Assembly: GCF_018614055.1 (NCBI RefSeq)
Contig: NZ_JAGGPB010000029.1
Location: forward strand, 62,001 to 126,000
DNA from: Streptomyces sp. ISL-98
GTDB lineage: Bacteria > Actinomycetota > Actinomycetes > Streptomycetales > Streptomycetaceae
DNA length: 64,000 bases
Direction of reading: 5' to 3'
This document shows, piece by piece, positions 23,799 to 30,641 of this stretch. The notes beneath the pieces were generated by a model. That model had not been told where the DNA came from, ran no database searches, and worked only from the letters and a program-made list of their open reading frames with translations. How positions within the stretch are numbered: the first letter of the stretch is position 1; each line of letters opens with the position of its first letter. A program made the translations under genes and the position numbers.

Positions 23799-23923
23799 GG
23801 TGTAGGACACCTTCCTGGTACACGGGCTGGGGCGGATGGGGGCCCGACGGGCCCCACACAAGGTTACCGAGTCCCAGCCACCCTCCTCGACGCCCCCGTA
23901 TTCCGGGGAAAAACGGCCGTCGG

Positions 23924-25009
23924 CTACTGGCGGATCGACCAGCCCAGCTCCCGCAGCGCCGCGCTGAGCACCGGTGCTGTCGCCGGCTCCACCATCAGCT
24001 GGACCAGGCCCGCCTGCTGCCCTGTCGCGTGCTCGATGCGTACGTCCTCGATGTTGACGCCCGCACGCCCCGCGTCCGCGAAGATCCGGGCCAGCTCGCC
24101 GGGACGGTCGCTGATGAGGACGGCCACGATCTCGTACGTCGTCGGGGCGGCCCCGTGCTTGCCCGGCACCCGTACACGCCCCGCGTTTCCGCGCCGCAGG
24201 ACGTCTTCGATGCCGTCCGCGCCGCCCCGCCGCTTTTCCTCGTCTGCGGACTGGAGCGACCGCAGCGCCTGGACCGTCTCGTCCAGGTCCGCCGCAACCC
24301 CGGCGAGGACGTCCGCGACGGGGCCCGGGTTCGCGGAGAGGATCTCGACCCACATGCGGGGGTCGGAGGCGGCGATCCGGGTGACGTCCCTGATGCCCTG
24401 GCCGCACAGCCGTACCGCGGTCTCGTCGGCGTCCTCCAGCCGCGCGGCGACCATCGACGAGACGAGCTGCGGTGTGTGCGAGACAAGTGCCACAGCGCGG
24501 TCGTGTGCGTCCGCGTCCATGACGACCGGTACGGCGCCGCACAGGGCGACCAGTTCCAGGGCGAGGTTGAGGACCTCGGTGTCGGTGTCGCGGGTCGGGG
24601 TGAGGACCCAGGGGCGGCCCTCGAAGAGGTCGGCGGTCGCCGCAAGCGGGCCCGAACGCTCCTTGCCGGCCATGGGGTGCGTACCGATGTACGGCGTGAG
24701 GTCGCACCCCAGAGCCTCCAGCTCGCGGCGCGGCCCGCCCTTGACGCTGGCGACGTCGATGTACGCGCGGGCGACGCCGCGGCGCATGGCGTCGGCGAGC
24801 GTCTCGGCCACGTGCGCCGGCGGTACGGCGACGATCGCGAGATCGACGGGGCCCTCGGGCGCCTCGTCGCTGCCGGCGCCGAGCGCGGCGGCGGTGCGGG
24901 CCTGTCCCGGGTCGTTGTCGACGAGGTGAACGGTGACGCCCCGCCCGGTCAGGACAAGCGCCGCCGAGGTGCCGATCAGGCCGGTTCCGATGACGAGTGC
25001 GGTTCTCAC
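23924..25009 (-). CDS. tyrA: Prephenate dehydrogenase with ACT domain
   Basis: A 361-residue NAD-dependent enzyme that oxidatively decarboxylates prephenate to 4-hydroxyphenylpyruvate in tyrosine synthesis. The dinucleotide fold begins ALVIGTGLIGTSAALVL. The catalytic-site histidine lies in IGTHPMAGKERSG (near 125) and a second conserved stretch is SHTPQLVSS. The C-terminal ACT domain (about 285-355, VAVLISDRPGELARIFADAG then VNIEDVRIEHATG) predicts tyrosine feedback control. The GTG start overlaps the aroH stop (GTGA), coupling the two successive steps from chorismate. Confidence 0.95.
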   Translation of the reverse strand: MRTALVIGTGLIGTSAALVLTGRGVTVHLVDNDPGQARTAAALGAGSDEAPEGPVDLAIVAVPPAHVAETLADAMRRGVARAYIDVASVKGGPRRELEALGCDLTPYIGTHPMAGKERSGPLAATADLFEGRPWVLTPTRDTDTEVLNLALELVALCGAVPVVMDADAHDRAVALVSHTPQLVSSMVAARLEDADETAVRLCGQGIRDVTRIAASDPRMWVEILSANPGPVADVLAGVAADLDETVQALRSLQSADEEKRRGGADGIEDVLRRGNAGRVRVPGKHGAAPTTYEIVAVLISDRPGELARIFADAGRAGVNIEDVRIEHATGQQAGLVQLMVEPATAPVLSAALRELGWSIRQ

Positions 25010-25377
25010 TGGGCGATGTCCTTGCGGAGAGCGGCGGCAGCGCCGAGGTAGACGTGCGAGATCCCGGACTTGGGGAGGTCGGACTCGACGTGCGCGAGTA
25101 TCCGTACGACGCGCGGCATGGCGCCCGCGATGTCCAGCTCCTGGGCGCAGATCAGCGGGACGTCGACTATTCCGAGCTTGCGGGCGGCCGCGGCCGGGAA
25201 GTCGCTGTGGAGGTCGGGGGTGGCCGTGAACCAGATGCTGATGAGGTCGTCGGGGGTGAGCCCGTTGCGCTCCAGCATGGCGGTGAGCAGCTCGCTGACC
25301 TGCTCCTCCATGTGTCCGGCCTCGTCCCGCTCCAGCTGGACGGCCCCACGGACTGCTCGTACTGCTCGTCCTGCCAC
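25006..25377 (-). CDS. aroH: Chorismate mutase, AroH class
   Basis: A 123-residue monofunctional chorismate mutase of the trimeric AroH (pseudo alpha/beta barrel) type, making prephenate from chorismate. Residues matching the Bacillus subtilis active site are visible: the first arginine in VRAVRGAVQLERDE, the glutamate in QELDIAGAMPRVVR with a following arginine, and the tyrosine/arginine pair in HVYLGAAAALRKDI. The GTG at 25377 has GAGGAGCAGG upstream. It is the first gene of the operon and directly coupled to tyrA, so the pair channels chorismate to tyrosine. Confidence 0.94.
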   Translation of the reverse strand: MAGRAVRAVRGAVQLERDEAGHMEEQVSELLTAMLERNGLTPDDLISIWFTATPDLHSDFPAAAARKLGIVDVPLICAQELDIAGAMPRVVRILAHVESDLPKSGISHVYLGAAAALRKDIAQ

Positions 25378-25487
25378 GGACCTGCTCCTCGTTTACGTAC
25401 CTGCTCGGCGCCTGCTTGATTCAGCGTAGTTGGGCGGGGCGGCCCGGGCCTCGGCAAGCTCCGCACCCGAGACTCCCACCGAGACAC

Positions 25488-26044
25488 CTACCGGTGGGAT
25501 GCGTGCAGCGCGACGAGCATCCGCCAGACGCGCATGGAGACCTCGGCCGGTGTTCGGGTGACCCGCCCGTGCACCCAGTCGGCGAGCACGCCGGTGACCA
25601 GTCCGGCGACCGCACTGGCCACCGCTTCGTCGGCGTCGCCGCCGCCCGGCCGTCTGCGGCGCCGTTCCGCGAGGCTGCGGCTCATGAGTTCGTCGTGCAG
25701 CAGCTCACCGAGCGGGCCGCCGCTGCCCGGCCGCAACCCGGTATACGGCAGCCCGCGTGCGCACCGAGTCCAGCAGGTCGTCGAGGCCCCGGGCGGCCGG
25801 TCGGGGCCCGGCAGCGTCTCCCACGCGTGCAGCGCCTCGACAGCATCGCGCGCCAGGCCGGCGCAGGCGTCCACCGCGAGGGTGTGCAGATCGTCGCCGC
25901 CCCATACAGACCGGCCGCGATCACGCAGATCTCTCGCGTGAAAACTCTTCCGTCGTGGCGAACACCGTCCGCCCGCGCAATGCCACACACCTTCCCCAGA
26001 TCTCCTGGACATCCGTACAGAGGAAGTCCCGGGACTACTCGCAC
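25488..26044 (-). pseudogene. Decayed TetR-like regulator gene (several frameshifts)
   Basis: No single frame encodes a whole protein, but pieces in three frames join into one recognisable sequence. FTREICVIAAGLYGAATI in one frame (before about 25890) continues as TLAVDACAGLARDAVEAL and HAWETLPGPDRP in a second, then ARGLDDLLDSVRTRAAVYRVAAG in a third (25790-25720). It returns to the second as GPLGELLHDELMSRSLAERRRRR...VAGLVTGVLADWVHGRVT. This helical sequence resembles the ligand-binding domain of a TetR-family regulator; the N-terminal HTH is not seen. At least three frame changes are needed. A sequencing error cannot be excluded for one, but three argue for decay. Confidence 0.6.
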
Positions 26045-26115
26045 GGACTATGGACGCGGCTGCACCGGTCCGCTTGCATGGGGAAGCCCGGTTCAGCGCC
26101 TTGGGGAGGCCCGCA

Positions 26116-26781
26116 ATGAAGCGCTCCGGTCCCCTCTACACACTCCTCGCGGGGCTGCTTCTCGCCCTCTTCATGCTGTCGCTCAACGCCACGACGGGCA
26201 CCAAAGGCGCGTCCTACGGCGGCGATCAGCCCGCCGCCACGCCCTCGCCGACCGGAACACCGGACGCGACGCCATCCCCGAAGCCGAAACCCGAGCCCGA
26301 GTCGAAGCCGTCCCCGCCGCCCAATGCCGACTACGCGGGCCGTACGGACGACGACACCGCCGCCGTCTCCGTGTCCGTACGCGACGGCAAGGCGGTCGCG
26401 TACTTCTGCGACGGCCGCGACCAGGAGTCCTGGCTGCGCGGCAGCGTCGAGGACGACGGCACGATGCGGCTGACCGGCAAGGGCGGCTCCGAGCTCGACG
26501 GCACTCTGCGCGCCGGAAAGATCGACGGCACGGTCGACATCCGCAAGCGGAAGTGGACGTTCACCGCCCGCAAGGCCGTCAAGCCGTCGGGCCTCTACCG
26601 CGCGACGGCCGAGGTGCGCGGCGCCGACATCGACGGCGGCTGGATCGTCCTCCAGAACGGCAGGCAGGTCGGCATCCTCAACCGCGACGGCAAGCCGGCC
26701 GCCGCCCCCGAAATCGACCCGGCCACCGGTGCCGTGACCGTCGACGGGACCGGGCTCACCGCCCTCCCTGTCGTCCCCTGA
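26116..26781 (+). CDS. Secreted or membrane-anchored protein of unknown function
   Basis: A 221-residue protein. The ATG at 26116 follows GGGGAGG at good spacing. A single hydrophobic helix (GPLYTLLAGLLLALFMLSL, about 5-23) is a signal anchor or signal peptide. It is followed by a proline/lysine-rich linker (TPSPKPKPEPESKPSPPP) that would span the wall. The outer domain (about 75-221) is beta-rich: DDTAAVSVSVRDGKAVAYFCDG, then LRAGKIDGTVDIRKRKWTF, then WIVLQNGRQVGILNRDG. It lies 30 bp ahead of a membrane gene and then a Rieske gene on the same strand, so it is probably part of the same redox unit. The family is not recognised. Confidence 0.72.
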   Translation: MKRSGPLYTLLAGLLLALFMLSLNATTGTKGASYGGDQPAATPSPTGTPDATPSPKPKPEPESKPSPPPNADYAGRTDDDTAAVSVSVRDGKAVAYFCDGRDQESWLRGSVEDDGTMRLTGKGGSELDGTLRAGKIDGTVDIRKRKWTFTARKAVKPSGLYRATAEVRGADIDGGWIVLQNGRQVGILNRDGKPAAAPEIDPATGAVTVDGTGLTALPVVP

Positions 26782-26811
26782 CGCCCGATTCCACCAGGGA
26801 GTGTGTCCGTC

Positions 26812-27408
26812 ATGAACGTGGACCCCACGGCCCCGACCGCATCCTTCCCCGCCCAGCCGAACGGCCGCCACGGCCGCCCCGGCCCGGCCCGTTACCTGGT
26901 GCCCGCCCTGGTCGCGGGCGCCGTCGCGGTCGGCCTCGGCGCGTACGGGAAGGTCCACGACCCTGCCGGTACGGCGTTCAACCTGGCCGGTTTCAGCAGT
27001 ACGGGCGCGGTCAAGTCCTGGCTGGCCACCGCCGCGATCGCCTTCGCGGTCGTCCAACTCCTCTCGGCCCTGGCGATGTACGGCCGCCTGCCGGGCGTAA
27101 GGGCCCCGTCCTGGACACCCGCCGTGCACCGCTGGTCGGGGCGGGCCGCCTTCCTCCTCGCTGTGCCTGTCGCCGTCCACTGCCTCTACGGATTGGGCTA
27201 TCAGACGTACGACAGCCGCGTCATGTGGCATTCGCTTCTCGGGTGCTTCTTCTTCGGAGCGTTCAGCGCGAAGATGCTCCTGCTTCGCGCCGAGCGACTG
27301 CCGGGCTGGCTGCTGCCGATGGTCGGCGGGCTCGTCTTCACCATCCTCACCGTGGTCTGGCTGACCTCGGCGCTCTGGTTCTTCCGCACCTTCGGTGTGA
27401 CGACGTGA
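26812..27408 (+). CDS. DUF6529-like membrane protein, possibly a b-type cytochrome
   Basis: A 198-residue protein with five or so membrane helices (about 30-49, 70-90, 105-125, 135-155, 167-190). Polar residues inside or at the ends of helices include histidines in VHRWSGRAAF, AVHCLYGLGY and MWHSLLGCFF. These are placed as in haem-binding four-helix cytochromes such as the b561/DUF4405 group, so it may bind haem b; this is inference. The ATG at 26812 has AGGGAG 10 bp upstream; a GTG at 26803 overlaps that site. It ends 10 bp before the Rieske gene, so the two are surely co-transcribed. Together they could move electrons across or along the membrane. Confidence 0.72.
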   Translation: MNVDPTAPTASFPAQPNGRHGRPGPARYLVPALVAGAVAVGLGAYGKVHDPAGTAFNLAGFSSTGAVKSWLATAAIAFAVVQLLSALAMYGRLPGVRAPSWTPAVHRWSGRAAFLLAVPVAVHCLYGLGYQTYDSRVMWHSLLGCFFFGAFSAKMLLLRAERLPGWLLPMVGGLVFTILTVVWLTSALWFFRTFGVTT

Positions 27409-27418
27409 GGAGCACGTG

Positions 27419-27898
27419 ATGGGCATGGGTACGAGCCGCCGGGCGGTCCTGTCGGCAGGAGCCGCCGCTGCGGGCGCCGCCCTGGTGGCGGGGTGCAGCG
27501 AGTACGGCGACGAGAGCGGCGACGGCGCCGAGGAGCCCGCACCTTCCGCGTCGCCGCCCGCCGAGTCGCCCGACGGATCGTCACCGACGGCCGGGGAACC
27601 GCCCGCCGACGGCAAGGAACTGGCGAAGACCGCCGACATCCCGGTCGGCGGCGGCAAGATCTTCGAGGGCGAGAAGGTGGTGGTGACCCAGCCGGAGGCG
27701 GGCACCTTCAAGGCCTTCTCCGCGGTCTGCACCCACCAGGGGTGCACGGTGAGCAGCGTCGAGGACGGCACCATCAACTGCGCCTGCCACGGCAGCAAGT
27801 ACCGCGTCGCCGACGCCTCGGTCGAGAACGGCCCGGCCACGAAGCCGCTCCCCGCACGGCAGATCACCGTGGAAAGTAATTCGATCCGGCTCACCTGA
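27419..27898 (+). CDS. Tat-exported Rieske [2Fe-2S] lipoprotein
   Basis: A 159-residue protein. The N-terminus has a twin-arginine signal (TSRRAVLSAGAAAAGAALVAGC) ending in a lipobox with Cys, so the folded cluster protein would be exported by Tat and lipid-anchored outside. An acidic/proline linker (about 28-65) is followed by the Rieske domain with both cluster boxes: VCTHQGCTV and CACHGSKY (Cys-His and Cys-His ligands). The domain ends ITVESNSIRLT. It lacks the membrane helices of the bc1-complex Rieske protein, so it is a small independent version. The ATG at 27419 has GGAG 6-7 bp upstream. It is the last gene of a three-gene unit with a cytochrome-b-like protein. Confidence 0.88.
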   Translation: MGMGTSRRAVLSAGAAAAGAALVAGCSEYGDESGDGAEEPAPSASPPAESPDGSSPTAGEPPADGKELAKTADIPVGGGKIFEGEKVVVTQPEAGTFKAFSAVCTHQGCTVSSVEDGTINCACHGSKYRVADASVENGPATKPLPARQITVESNSIRLT

Positions 27899-27917
27899 CT
27901 GCGGCACAATCCGGCGC

Positions 27918-28619
27918 ATGACCCAGCCCGCCGTCCTGCCGACGCCCGAAGATCTCGTACGCCACCACACCGTCTACTCCTGTGTGATGGGCTCGCGCGC
28001 CTTCGGGCTGGCGACGAACGGCAGCGACACCGACCGCCGCGGCATCTTCCTCGCGCCGACCGCGCTGTACTGGCGCTTCGACAAGCCCCCGACCCATGTC
28101 GACGGGCCTGCTGACGAGCAGTTCTCCTGGGAACTTGAGCGCTTCTGCGAGCTGGCTCTGCGCGCCAACCCCAATGCCCTGGAGTGCCTGCACTCCCCGC
28201 TGGTCGAGCACATCGACGACACCGGCCGCGAACTCCTCGCCCTGCGCGAGGCGTTCCTGTCCCGCCAGGTCCACCAGACGTTCACCGGTTACGCGACAAG
28301 CCAGCGCAGGAAGCTCGAAGCCGACATCCGGCAGTACGGCGCCCCGCGCTGGAAACACGCCATGCATCTGCTGCGGCTGCTCGGCAGCTGCCGCGATCTG
28401 TTGCGTACGGGCGAGCTGGTGACCGACGTCGGCGAGGACCGCGAGCCGCTGCTCGCCGTCAAGCGCGGCGAGGTGAAGTGGCCCGAGGTCGAGCGCAGGA
28501 TGGACCGCCTCGCGGCGGAGGCCGAAGCGGCCGAGGCGAAGAGCCCCCTGCAGCCGGAGCCGGACCGGGCACGGGTGGAGGACTTCCTGACCCGTACGAG
28601 GCGCGCGTCGGTCCGCTGA
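27918..28619 (+). CDS. RlaP-type nucleotidyltransferase (polymerase-beta superfamily)
   Basis: A 233-residue soluble nucleotidyltransferase. The polymerase-beta signature is SCVMGSRAFGLATNGSDTDRRGIFL: the GSRAFGL loop and the two metal-binding aspartates of SDTD. A third acidic position and the helical C-terminal half (RKLEADIRQYGAPRWKHAMH, then LLRLLGSCRDLLRTGEL) match the RNA-repair-pathway polymerase-beta family (RlaP, formerly DUF2204-like). These proteins are proposed to modify RNA ends. CACAAT lies 7 bp before the ATG and there is no binding site, so the gene may also have its own leaderless promoter. It starts 19 bp after the Rieske gene and converges on the ADP-ribosylglycohydrolase gene (54-bp gap). 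Confidence 0.8.
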   Translation: MTQPAVLPTPEDLVRHHTVYSCVMGSRAFGLATNGSDTDRRGIFLAPTALYWRFDKPPTHVDGPADEQFSWELERFCELALRANPNALECLHSPLVEHIDDTGRELLALREAFLSRQVHQTFTGYATSQRRKLEADIRQYGAPRWKHAMHLLRLLGSCRDLLRTGELVTDVGEDREPLLAVKRGEVKWPEVERRMDRLAAEAEAAEAKSPLQPEPDRARVEDFLTRTRRASVR

Positions 28620-28673
28620 GAGCCTCCTGGAGGCCTTCCGAGCGCCCCTCCAGGACGTATCAGGCACCCGAGC

Positions 28674-29675
28674 TCAGGCGTCCCAGAGCGCCCCGAGCGT
28701 CAGCAGCTCGCTCCGGTACTCGATGCGCTCGGCCCACTGGGCCGGCCACACTCCCGCACCCAGGTGCGCCCCCGCGAACGCCCCCGCCAGGCAGGCGATC
28801 GAGTCCGAGTCGCCCTTCGTGCAGGCGGCCCGGCGCAGCGCGGTGAGCGGCTCCTCCGGGAAGAGCAGGAAGCAGAGCAGCGCCGTGGCCAGCGCCTCTT
28901 CGGCGATCCAGCCGTCACCGGTCGCCAGGCACGGATCGGTCTCCGGCGAAGGACTGCGCAGCGCCGAGGCGAGCCGTTCCAGTACGGCCAGGCACTCGTC
29001 CCAGCCGCGCGCCATGAAGTCCTCCGGCGAAGCGTCGTGGGCGTACGTCCACAGATCGCCGAGCCAGCGCTTGTGGTAGCGCGTGCGGTTCTCGTACGCG
29101 TACGAGCGGAGCAGCCCGACCAGACCGGTCGGCTCCGCCCCCTGCGCGAGCAGATACACGGCGTGGGCCGTCAGATCGCTCGCCGCCAGCGCCGTCGGAT
29201 GCCCGTGGGTGAGCCCGGCCTGCAACTGCGCGGCCCCGGCGCGCTGTTCCTCGCTCAGTCCCGGTACGAGCCCGACCGGTGCGACCCGCATATTGGCGCC
29301 GCATCCCTTAGAGCCGACCTGACTGGCCTGCTGCCAGGGCCGGTCGCTGTCCAGCAACTCGCAGGCGACGAGGCAGGTGTTTCCCGGCGCCCGGTTGTTG
29401 TCGGGCGAGTGATACCAGGCGACGAACTCCTTGCGCACCGACTGCGCGAGCCGCTGCGGCTCCACCACACCCCGGTCGGACGTCTCGCGTATCCCCCGCC
29501 CCAGGGCGAGCGTCATCTGTGTGTCGTCCGTGACGATCGCGGGCCTCGGCAGCCCCATCTCCCGCCACGGCCCGCACTTGGCGAGAATCGAAGGTACGTC
29601 GTTGAACTCGGTCGGGAAGCCCAGCGCGTCCCCGAGCGCGAGTCCCGTCAGAGAACCGGTCGCTGCCTGCTTCAT
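28674..29675 (-). CDS. ADP-ribosylglycohydrolase (DraG/ARH-like)
   Basis: A 333-residue enzyme that removes ADP-ribose from protein or nucleic-acid targets or hydrolyses related ADP-ribosyl compounds. Binuclear magnesium-site motifs are visible: GDALGFPTEF near residue 15, TDDTQMTLALG near 50 and the C-terminal GDSDSIACLAGAFAGAHLGA near 290. The ATG at 29675 overlaps the stop of the nrtR-like gene (ATGA), so the enzyme is made together with an ADP-ribose-sensing regulator. It converges on the RlaP-type gene. The substrate (arginine-, thymidine- or O-acetyl-ADP-ribose) cannot be decided by eye. Confidence 0.9.
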   Translation of the reverse strand: MKQAATGSLTGLALGDALGFPTEFNDVPSILAKCGPWREMGLPRPAIVTDDTQMTLALGRGIRETSDRGVVEPQRLAQSVRKEFVAWYHSPDNNRAPGNTCLVACELLDSDRPWQQASQVGSKGCGANMRVAPVGLVPGLSEEQRAGAAQLQAGLTHGHPTALAASDLTAHAVYLLAQGAEPTGLVGLLRSYAYENRTRYHKRWLGDLWTYAHDASPEDFMARGWDECLAVLERLASALRSPSPETDPCLATGDGWIAEEALATALLCFLLFPEEPLTALRRAACTKGDSDSIACLAGAFAGAHLGAGVWPAQWAERIEYRSELLTLGALWDA

Positions 29676-30409
29676 ACGGATCGTCCTTCCGGGCGCAGAA
29701 GTGGTGGGTGCAGAGTGGCGGCGTTTCCCGCCCGGTAGAGGGCGGCGGGTTTTCCCCGCCCTCCCGTACGCCGGGGCGCCCCTTCCACCGGCTCCACGAA
29801 GCCGGGCGAGGCGAGCACCTTGCGCCGGAAATTGGGCCGGTCGAGCTCGACGCCCCACACCGTCTCGTACACCTGCTGGAGCTCCCCGAGCGTGAATTCG
29901 GGCGGGCAGAAGGCCGTGGCCAGACAGGTGTATTCGAGCTTGGCGCCGATGCGTTCGCGCGCGTCGGCGAGAATCCGCGCATGGTCGAAAGCGAGTTCCA
30001 GCGGCGCGTCGGCGGGCATCCACTGCGCGTGCACCGCGTCGCCGCCGCCGCGCGGCTCCGGCAGGTCGGGTACGAGCGCGGCGTACGCGACGGAGACGAC
30101 GCGCATGCGCGGGTCGCGGTCCGGTTCGCTGTACGTACGGAGCTGTTCCAGGTGGAGGGCGGCGGCGGACTCGTCGGACAGGCCGGTCTCCTCCGCCAGT
30201 TCGCGCCGGGCGGCCAGCTCCGCGGACTCCCGGGGCAGTACGAAGCCGCCGGGCAGCGCCCACGCCCCGGCGTAGGGGGCCTGCCCGCGCCGGATCAGCA
30301 GGACGTGCAGGCGGCCTTCCCTGACGGTGAAGACGGCGAGATCGACGGTGACGGCGAAGGGCTCGAAGGCGCTGGGGTCGTAACCATCGGGTGGCTGCGG
30401 GGCGTTCAC
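29672..30409 (-). CDS. nrtR: NrtR-type regulator: Nudix domain plus winged helix
   Basis: A 245-residue Nudix-related transcriptional regulator. Residues about 15-150 are a Nudix fold (TVDLAVFTVREGRLHVLLIRR, then ALPGGFVLPRESAELAARRELAEETGL, with a near-complete Nudix box). About 155-215 form the winged helix of the NrtR family (FTLGELQQVYETVWGVELDRPNFRRKVL). NrtR proteins repress NAD-metabolism genes and release DNA on binding ADP-ribose. A basic 35-residue tail follows. The GTG has GAGGTGA upstream. The stop overlaps the ADP-ribosylglycohydrolase start. A palindrome matching the expected operator shape lies about 120 bp upstream, over a TATAGT -10 box. Confidence 0.87.
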   Translation of the reverse strand: MNAPQPPDGYDPSAFEPFAVTVDLAVFTVREGRLHVLLIRRGQAPYAGAWALPGGFVLPRESAELAARRELAEETGLSDESAAALHLEQLRTYSEPDRDPRMRVVSVAYAALVPDLPEPRGGGDAVHAQWMPADAPLELAFDHARILADARERIGAKLEYTCLATAFCPPEFTLGELQQVYETVWGVELDRPNFRRKVLASPGFVEPVEGAPRRTGGRGKPAALYRAGNAATLHPPLLRPEGRSV

Positions 30410-30425
30410 GGGGACTCACCTCGAT

Positions 30426-30521
30426 TCAGCTCGCAAGGCGGTCCGGGGCGCCCCCGACCGGCTCACGGATCCTGATCCACCCCCGTGGGTCCAGGTCCAC
30501 CAGTCGTAGGGAGGCGCCCAC
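30426..30521 (-). CDS. Possible 31-residue leader peptide ahead of nrtR
   Basis: Between the predicted nrtR promoter and its start, a GTG at 30521 with AAGGGGG just upstream opens a frame of 31 codons (GASLRLVDLDPRGWIRIREP then VGGAPDRLAS) ending 16 bp before nrtR. The spacing of the binding site is tight. The sequence looks protein-like, but its length gives no statistical support. It could be a coupling or regulatory leader, or chance. Confidence 0.25.
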   Translation of the reverse strand: MGASLRLVDLDPRGWIRIREPVGGAPDRLAS

Positions 30522-30528
30522 CGCCCCC

Positions 30529-30550
30529 TTAATGGTCACCATGACTATAA
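30529..30550 (-). promoter_or_regulatory. NrtR operator and promoter
   Basis: TTAATGGTCA-CC-ATGACTATAA is an imperfect dyad around GTCA-CCA-TGAC with matching AT-rich flanks. Read on the minus strand it contains TATAGT, preceded 18 bp upstream by TTGTGG, a plausible -10/-35 pair for nrtR. A dyad over the -10 of an NrtR gene is what autoregulation would require. Confidence 0.55.
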
Positions 30551-30579
30551 ATGCAGAGGCGCCCGCACCACAAGCGAGA

Positions 30580-30625
30580 AAGCCCCCGGCCGGTTCCTGT
30601 ACGTACAGGAACCGGCCGGGGGCTT
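30580..30625. terminator. Terminator of the parA-scpAB-rluB operon
   Basis: A perfect 46-bp palindrome (each arm of 23 bp, starting AAGCCCCCGGCCGG and meeting at TAC/GTA) begins 16 bp after the rluB stop. It ends with TT on either side and separates this operon from the nrtR promoter. It is the strongest terminator in the window. Confidence 0.9.
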
Positions 30626-30641
30626 AGCAGAGGGGTGACGG

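Noticed and set aside
23799..24707. N-terminal extension of cytidylate kinase
   Set aside because: It lies antiparallel in frame over tyrA on the same strand and lacks a start signal; the P-loop position supports the start at 23798.
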